Source: Ailurus styani (lineage: Eukaryota; Chordata; Mammalia; Carnivora; Ailuridae). Taken from it: 64,000 nucleotides of DNA. Shown here piece by piece: positions 57,277-64,000 of this stretch. The stretch covers positions 2,819,804 through 2,883,803 of the forward strand of contig LNAC01000065.1 of NCBI GenBank assembly GCA_002007465.1, given 5' to 3'. Under the pieces are notes generated by a model, which had not been told where the DNA came from, made no database searches, and worked only from the letters and a program-made list of their open reading frames with translations. Position numbers and translations under genes: made by a program. Position 1 is the first letter of the stretch. Every line of letters begins with the position of its first letter.

Positions 57277-58888
57277 CTACAGGTAAGCACAGGGAAACAT
57301 TGAGGAAAATGTTGCAATGAGGCTGCGAGTCCTTGAGCTTTAACTATTATTTTCTTAAGCTTCTCTGTTTTATGGCCCAGAAAACAGGGATAAATATGTC
57401 AATATCTGTATGTCCAACTTGCTTCCAAAATTCATCTTTAAATGTCAATTTCTTTCCAGAAATAGCAGAGAACTCTGCTTTTCTTTGAATATCTACTTGG
57501 TTTAGAATTGTTAACCCCATATCATTTCAATCACGGTAAATTTTCTCATCACATTTATGCTGTTGATGACTGACTCTTTGCTCACCTCTGCTGCAAAATG
57601 TGAGGCAGAGACCGTTCAGAGGTTGGGGTATTATCTTCTCAAGCAGCACTTTAGAAAGGATAAATGTACTTCTGCTCATGATTGTCATCTTACTTTGCAT
57701 CAGTTTGTACTCCCTGTATCTGGCAAGCTTCACTTACTTTTTTTTCTCTTAGTGGATTTAATTTTGACAGGAATTGCCTGTCTAAATGTAAAATATAACT
57801 CTGTTAGGAAGCATTTTACTAAAGTCCACTCTTTACAGGTTATATTCTACGAAAAGACTGGTGGTAGTCATCTTTTCCCTTTCATCACTTAGGATACCTT
57901 CCCTGAGAATCTGAAGATTCTAATTTGTCCTCAAATGTGATGGAGTTATGTGGGAAGAGGTAGCTTTGATCTAAGATGTAGGTTGTAGATGAGACTGAAG
58001 TGTTCAGTTGAATGTTCTGTGAAAGGAGGACAGAAAGCAAATGCAGGTGCTTACTGGAACAGGGCTTACAGAAGAGGGGTCAGTTCTCCTGGCTGTCAGG
58101 ATCACATGCCTGTGATCTGATGGGGCAATTGCCCCTTTTCCCCAAAGGACAATAGTTGCTGACTGTCCTTGCGACACCCCTAGCAGCTCAGTATCCTATC
58201 AAATAGACATCTATTCCTACTGGGGAATGCTTACACCCCAGGCCTAGAGCTATAAAAATCCTCTGCATTAAAAAGGAGGTCTAGAGTTTATCTGTTATTT
58301 TACTTATAGGAAAGGGTAATCTTATTAAAATAAACTCACATGTACACTTACATAAGACATTGAAATCACATCTATAATGCTAATTTCATCTGATCTTTAC
58401 TCTGTGTATCCTATTTTCAAAGTCCTCACTGGAAAAGAGATTTTACCAACTTGTAATGAAAATATTTCTAAAGTTTAATAATCCTGGCTATATTCGGATA
58501 CACTCTAATGCAGATTAAGTATATTTCTCTGTAATGAATGGACTGATATATTTTTATGTAAATGATTCATAATTTAAAAACATACTTTGAATATTCAGGA
58601 AATAAATATATTTTGAATATTCATTTTTCGAGTATTCTATTCTCCTTCAGTTTCCCCCTTTATTCTCTCAATATTTTCCAAATTTCTTATCTTGAAACAG
58701 AAGCATTTAATAAAGGTCCCAGTTTCTTAGGATCTTTTCCCTCCTACCAGAAATTACCTATCTGCCATGAATTTGATCCTTGCAATAAACTTGAAGAAAT
58801 TACTTTAACAATTTAACAGAATAATCAGTAAGCATAAGTAGTTTGCTCTTTTCCCTCACCACTCCATGTTCTGTATTTCAAAGGATAC
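57277..58888 (-). other. SLC9A9: Short SLC9A9 intron between two exons
   Basis: The 1,612-bp intron begins at donor GTATCC (just below 58889) and ends at acceptor CTGTAG. It holds no young transposon, unlike the neighbouring introns. The 57557-57892 plus-strand frame (111 codons) has no recognisable family. A 58100-58190 stretch resembles a decayed MER20 edge but is too short to assign. Confidence 0.85.
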
Positions 58889-59002
58889 AAAGGCTCCAAG
58901 TATAAAAAGAGCATTAAAGATATGATTCTGGAACGTGAACAGTGCCAGGCCCATGTAACAGAAGATGACATTCTCAGCCAAGAAGTTCATAAATTCAAAC
59001 AA
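58889..59002 (-). CDS. SLC9A9: SLC9A9 coding exon with the [12 protein letters not shown] helix (most 5' of three)
   Basis: The minus strand encodes [19 protein letters not shown], then [19 protein letters not shown]. The exon is 114 nt, exactly 38 codons, phase 0 at both ends. The acceptor is TTCTGTTTTGTTTTCAG; the donor is GTATCC, which is weak at position +5 but follows TTT and joins in frame to the next exon. The acidic 'AENVIF' segment corresponds to the 'SETLIF' helix of NHE1, whose Glu is known to matter for transport and inhibitor binding. If the Arg of the GLRG motif is human residue 423 (not checked), the three exons span about residues 346-471 of a protein near 645 residues. There are no stops. 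Confidence 0.95.
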
Positions 59003-60345
59003 CTGAAAACAAAACAGAAACCAAAAACCATTAATTATGACTCAGGTTTGAATCCACTTAATATCTTGTAACAGTTTTGGTAAGTGGATGGTCCTCTTGT
59101 ATCTGGGAAGGCCTTGTGCTCCACTTTTGGAGGGGTACAGGGCCCCCAGCTACCCTATCAGCCCCTCTGACTCTATCCTGGCTCTCTACCCAGTGACCGA
59201 TGTGGCAGCCATGTCAACATCCCATCTTCCTTTCCAACTGCAAGGCTGCCAGAAATACACCTGTATTTCTAGCATGATCCTCCATGGAACAATTCCTACT
59301 AGGATGATAGAATATTTCTTGCTATAGAAATCTACATGATTGCTTAAGGTGTACCATAGAAAAGGATGCAAAGATTGTTTAGTTTCTTTTGACATCACTC
59401 AGTAGATGTCTTTGAGTTCCTAGGCCCTGAAAACTTCAAAAAAAGTTTAAGCTAAATTACCTTCCTCAGGCAGGCAGGAGGGACAAACTTGGAAAACTTG
59501 GAAACTTGGAATAAGAATGAATGTTAATTATATTTTAACATTAGAATGATCAGTATATTTCAAATCCAGACAATGAGACTCATTAAATTGACTGATGTAG
59601 GTATATCCATTAAATGTCTATAATTTCTAGCTGGTAAAAAGAAAATGATTAATCCCAGGGATCAGTTTATGCAATGAGAACACAATAGATACATCAAATT
59701 CAGTCAGAGGAATGGAGTAATAACACGCTATGCAGAGGGATGCTCCCAAGAGTTATTCTTAGATCATTAACTAAACAATTTAAGTTGAGCATGAAAAATG
59801 TTCTCTAACTTCCAGACTAGAAGTAAAAGGGAAATATGTCCAGGGGCTACAACAAACACACATTTGGAAGAGACTTCAGTTTATGTTCTAGAATTTTCAT
59901 TTGGAAGTTTCTGAAACTACATTCTCAGTCCTACATAAATCACCATGTTAGGTAAATATCTCTGGAGGCATTTCTCTTGACTTTTTAAGGACTCATTATT
60001 TTTTCATGTAATGTATTTACAGCCCCACAAATAATGCCCAATACCTGCTTACCGACAGTTGACAGAAAGAAAAGCAGAATCTTGTCAGAAACATTATTTA
60101 AAGCCAGTAATAGAAATAAAGGATTAAAAAAGACACAGCTCCTGTGGTACAAGATGGTCTTTCTGCAGTGGCAGCAATCATCAATTATCCCGAGGGCTTG
60201 TTTCACATTCTAGACCAGCTCATCTTAATAAACACTGTCACCCAAATAACCACAAAAACCTTGAAAACATGGGAGAAAATATAGGGGATGGGGGACACTT
60301 TGCTACCTCCTATCTTTACTTTTTCAGAAAGTGAGATTTGGCTAC
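59003..60345. other. Intron, nothing recognised
   Basis: No exon or repeat could be supported. Sequence is AT-rich and unique looking. Confidence 0.4.
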
Positions 60346-60346
60346 T

Positions 60347-60700
60347 GTCTTAATCTGCTCAGCCTGCCATTACAAAATATTATAGACTGGCTGGTTAAAA
60401 CAACAGAGATTTATTTCTCATAGTTCTGGAAGCTGAGAAGTTCAAGATCAAAAGATCACGTCAGCCAATTAGGTTCTGGTGAGAATCCTCTTCTTGGTTT
60501 GCAAATAGCAGCCTGCTTGCTGCATCTTCACATGGCAGAGAGATCTCATGTCTCTTCTTCTAAGGGCACTAATCCCATTCATGAAGCCTCCACCCTCATT
60601 ACCTAATCAGCTTCCCAAAGCCCCACTTCTACATACCACGACACTGGAGATTAGGACTTCAACATGTGAATTTGATTGGGGGAGGGGCACAAACATTCAG
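60347..60700 (-). repeat. MLT1-like MaLR LTR, antisense
   Basis: Reversed MLT1 order: CTGTCTTAATCTGCTCAGCCTGCC, AACAACAGAGATTTATTTCTCATAGTTCTGG, CTTCACATGGCAG, CCTCCACCCTCATTACCTAATC, AAAGCCCCACTTC, and TTAGGACTTCAACATGTGAATTTG. It resembles the one at 37563-38510. Confidence 0.78.
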
Positions 60701-61469
60701 CTATGGTGCAGCTATCCAGTTTTTAACATTAACAAATGCATGCAAGATTAATTTCATAGAGTCTTTTCTCCTGTCTCCCATCTCAAGTACTGGAGAGGGG
60801 ACCTTTTGCCATCTAGGATCCATTTAGCCTCTTCTTGGTGGTCACACTCCAATTTCCCTCTGGATCTTGTGCTCACAGGGGAAATAGCCGTTGAAAGAGA
60901 AGCCATGTCCTGACGACACTGCTTAAATCTGTATTCAGCCTCTCCCCAAGCAAAGTCTACCCTTGGACTAATGAATTAAAAAGACCAAGAAAAAAACTTT
61001 TCTTGTTCAAGGTGAGGTTTCTATTATTTAAAATGATACATATTCCTTCACAGTCCTGTACTAGTTTAACAAAACGAAACAAAACAAAACACCTCTCTGA
61101 CTCAATATGGATTATAAAAAAAAAGGTTAGGTGATCAGCTTTTTTGACTTTTTTCAGATAGCAGCAAAGTCAGTTATCCCTGTCCACCCTTCACCCCTAC
61201 TGCCACCCCCCACATTTTCAATCTATTCCTCACATTAAAGGAGAAAAAAAAAGTTTTTTCTTTTTCTGTTGGTTGTTGAGCTGTGATGGGAATTTGTCCT
61301 ATACATTTTACATGGAGATCCATGGTATTAAATATTTGTTTAGAGATTTGCTTCCATTGGAAAACTCAGGATTTTAACTTGTAGTCACTTGGTTGATCAA
61401 AATCTAGCACTGGCTAAAATTAGAAGTAACTGTTTATATACACATTGCACAGAGGTTCCATTTTTAATT

Positions 61470-62690
61470 TAGGTCCATTTCTAGAACTGTTCTTTGTTTC
61501 TATTGTTACCTATTCTACCAATACCATGTCTTTGTAAATAATGTAGATCCATAATACATAGTAATATTCCATGGAATTAGATTTTTCCTGTACTCTACCT
61601 TCTTCTGAGTCTTCCTGATTATTTTTGCATGTTAAAAAATGGTTTTTATGCTTAGTCACTTAGAAAAATGTATAAATCATATGTTTACAATTTCAGATTA
61701 AACAAGAGGATATTACCAGCACCCCAGAATTACTCTTTTTCCCCTTCCCACTTATACTTCCACACCCCAATAGCTAATATGCTATTAGCACTTCAAATGC
61801 TTTCTCTTTATCTATTAAGATGAACTTATGGTAGTTTTCTCTTTCATTGTTTTAAGGTAGTTAATTACATTAATTGATTTCCAAATGCTGAAACAATCTT
61901 ACATTCCTGAAATAAACCCTACTTGGTCATGATGCATTATCCTTTTTTTATACATCACTAGAATTGATTTGCTAATGTTAAGATTTTTGTGTATATATCA
62001 CAAAAAACGATCTTATAATGCTTTCTTGCATAGTCTTTACCAGATTGTATTATCAAAATTGCTGAAGTTTGATAAAACAGTTTCCTGTTGTCTTCCTTTA
62101 AACACTTAGAAAAACTCTGGGCTTGGAGTTTTCTTTGTTGGAAGATGTTTAACTGCAGATAACAAGTATTCTAATAGGTATAGGATTATTTAGATCTTTC
62201 TATTTATTTCTGTATTAATTTCAGTAAGTTGTGTTTGCTGTTACATCTAAATTTTCACATTTAATGGCATAATATCTTCAATATCTTAGTCTGTAGCTAT
62301 GTCTTTACCCCAATACTGATAATTTGTATCTCTTCTTCTTGATAAATCTTTTGGAGAGTTATTAATTTTATGAGTGCTTCCAAGAGGCAAATTTGGTTTT
62401 GTTGATTTTTCTGTATTCTGCTTTCCCCTCCCCATTTCATTAATTTCTCTATTATTTTTATTATTTCTCATCTTCAACAAACTTTATTTAATTTGTTTTT
62501 ATTTGATATCTTGGCCCTTCAAGTCCTAGATGATGTGGTTACTTGTCAATTCTTTTGAACACCAGCTTTTGTGCTTTCTTTATCCAACTTTTTTGGTTGC
62601 TTTCTAAAGGAGAGCTGTTCTGACATCAGCGATCCCTCATAGCAAGCTTTTCTTGCATGTTTACTTTTTTTAGGTGAATAATATCATTTT
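61470..62690 (-). repeat. Ancient LINE-1 ORF2 fragment
   Basis: Antisense L1 text such as TTAATTGATTTCCAAATGCTGAAACAATCTTACATTCCTG (about 61870) and TTCCAAGAGGCAAATTTGGTTTTG (about 62378). The minus strand has the REINEMGRGKQNTEKSTKPN relic. The frame is broken throughout. Confidence 0.72.
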
Positions 62691-62779
62691 TGTCAATTTC
62701 CTACCCAGAGTTTTATGGTATTTTATTTTGTAACACACAGAATATGTGCATATCAATTTAGAGAGAATGACAATTTTAT

Positions 62780-63330
62780 AATATCATTGGGGGAAAATGT
62801 AGAGTGTTGAGAAAGATTGCAGAAAAATTTGACTGATTTGGAAAAAAAAAATCAAAACTAAAGGTAGATTCCTAACTGACTCCTTATAACCAAATAAATT
62901 CCAGAAGAATTGACAATTTAATTACAAAACAAAACCTACTTATGAATGTAGTCAAGAAACTACTAGTAATTTTGTATATGATTTTTTAATCAAGAAATTT
63001 TGTAACATATTTATATTAGCAGAAGCTTGGAAACAAATATCGATAATATAAGAAATTGTTGAATTAATTATGTACATTCATATAATAGAATAAATTTTAT
63101 GATGTTCTATATATCCTGATGTAGAAAGATAGCCAAGACCCATTGTTAAATCATAAAAAGTGAGTTAAAGAAATAAAGGATATGTTGTATATGAATAAAT
63201 CCATATACACCTAACTTTTACTTCACTTTATGGATATTGACATTGTGTTATTTACTGTGAACTTGTATTACTTTCATAGTTTATAAAACTAGACTAAATT
63301 AGAACAAGAATTTTAAAGTAGAATAAAAAT
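62780..63330 (+). repeat. Ancient L1 3' part, sense
   Basis: GATTGCAGAAAAATTTG, CAAATAAATTCCAGAAGAATTGAC and GTTGAATTAATTATGTACATTCATATAATAG follow the old L1 C-terminal and 3' UTR pattern. Weakly supported. Confidence 0.45.
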
Positions 63331-63682
63331 TTTTCAAATGTTTCTTTCTTTGAGCCTTTCTCAAACTTTCATCTTTTTATTTTGGGGAGGTTATTGAACA
63401 TTCTTACTCACTTCTAATATTTTTCTTATTTTGTTTAAAATTATTTTTGAGCAAGGAAAAATACAAACAACAATGACAAAAACATGTATCTTTTTGGGAG
63501 CATCTTTTTCAGTAATTTGTTTTCCATAGATCTGTAGATGTATAGACAGCATGCACAATGTTATATAAATCTGACCATATTTTTTATGTTACTTAATTAA
63601 CTTAATGACGTTTCATAAGTCTCTTTCCATGGCAATAAACTTGGATCTACTAAACAACTTTTAATGGCAGCAAAATATCCCT

Positions 63683-64000
63683 TTGTGGGAACCCTCCTAC
63701 ACTGTTGGTGGGAATGCAAGCTGGTGCAGCCACTCTGGAAAACAGTATGGAGATTCCTCAAAAAGTTGAAAATGGAGCTACCCTACGACCCAGCAATCGC
63801 ACTACTGGGTATTTATCCTAAAGACACAAAGGTAGTGATCCTCAGGGGCACGTGCACCCGAATGTTTATAGCAGCAATGTCCACAATAGCCAAACTATGG
63901 AAAGAACCTAGATGTCCATCAACAGATGAATGGATAAAGAAGATGTGGTATATATATACAATGGAATACTATGCAGCTATCAAAAGAAACGAAATCTTGC
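63683..64000 (+). mobile_element. Young LINE-1, ORF2 C-terminal part, runs off the window
   Basis: From about 63683 the plus strand is well-conserved carnivore L1: CTACACTGTTGGTGGGAATGC, GACCCAGCAATCGCACTACTGGG, TGTCCACAATAGCCAAACTATGG and ATGGAATACTATGCAGC. This is the same region, in opposite orientation, as in the 50961-53564 copy. It is 5'-truncated; its 3' UTR, tail and target-site duplication lie beyond 64000. It is antisense to SLC9A9. Confidence 0.9.

Larger units (their letters stand above)
1..64000 (-). other. SLC9A9: SLC9A9 gene body, partial (introns plus three exons)
   Basis: All three protein-coding blocks found here belong to one minus-strand gene and occur in the expected order, so the whole window is read as the interior of SLC9A9. 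Neither the start codon nor the stop codon, promoter or 3' UTR is present. Introns are at least 33,603 bp (1-33603), 23,407 bp (33758-57164), 1,612 bp (57277-58888) and at least 4,998 bp (59003-64000). From established knowledge, SLC9A9 encodes NHE9, a sodium(potassium)/proton exchanger of recycling and late endosomes that sets luminal pH, and the mammalian gene is very large with long introns, which fits. That transcription continues beyond both window ends is inferred. Confidence 0.93.

Noticed and set aside
1..64000. CRISPR arrays, operons, prophage or plasmid features
   Set aside because: No regularly spaced repeats, Shine-Dalgarno-led ORFs or phage genes. The sequence is plainly mammalian intron.

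Overview
This is vertebrate nuclear DNA, not a microbial or viral genome: long non-coding stretches, dense interspersed repeats and short coding blocks bounded by GT/AG splice signals. The repeats place it in a caniform carnivore. There are many tRNA-Lys-derived CanSINEs (head with 'gcgcctgggtggctcag', CT-rich body, AAATAAATAAA tail) and carnivore-type LINE-1 3' ends. The SINE subtype and the L1 3'-UTR look most like Arctoidea, probably Mustelidae, but this is a judgement from memory and not a search result.

The window lies inside one gene, SLC9A9 (endosomal sodium/proton exchanger NHE9), transcribed from the minus strand. Three consecutive coding exons are visible. In transcript order they are 59002-58889 (38 codons), 57276-57165 (37 codons plus 1 nt) and 33757-33604 (2 nt plus 50 codons plus 2 nt). 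Their phases fit exactly, so they join into 125 complete in-frame codons plus the codon split across the second junction, with no stop. They cover the middle to late part of the exchanger membrane domain, including the conserved GLRGAIAF motif. Everything else is intron: more than 4,998 bp upstream, 1,611-1,612 bp, 23,407 bp, and more than 33,603 bp downstream. No other gene, RNA gene or CRISPR array is supported.

Layout. 1-13 kb: mostly single-copy intron with possible conserved non-coding blocks, old L2/MIR copies, microsatellites and two short L1 tails. 13-17 kb: old L1-type 3' sequence with two CanSINEs. 17.5-23 kb: a decayed L1 on the minus strand, interrupted by CanSINEs, an old unassigned element and a young L1 tail, with a one-base assembly N at 19443. 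25-30.5 kb: CanSINE cluster including a SINE-in-SINE nest, plus an L1 carrying AT expansions. 31-33 kb: a diverged ~0.39 kb local duplication. 33.6 kb: exon, followed by an old L1. 37.5-38.5 kb: an ERV1-like solo LTR inside an MLT1-like LTR. 40-50 kb: L2, MER20, MER5A, MIR, a CanSINE-in-CanSINE with a 98-bp gap, and the best candidate conserved non-coding element (about 49.1-49.8 kb). 51-53.6 kb: a 5'-truncated 2.6 kb L1 with target-site duplications. 54-60 kb: two exons and old repeats. 60.3-64 kb: MLT1-like LTR, old L1s, and the start of a young plus-strand L1 that runs off the window.

I did not find an undescribed biological system. The most useful observations are the gene identification, two assembly defects, the solo LTR with its 4-bp target duplication, the local duplication, the sense-strand bias of L1 in this gene, and several candidate regulatory blocks. 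Repeat family names come from recognising consensus-like sequence by eye and need RepeatMasker for confirmation.
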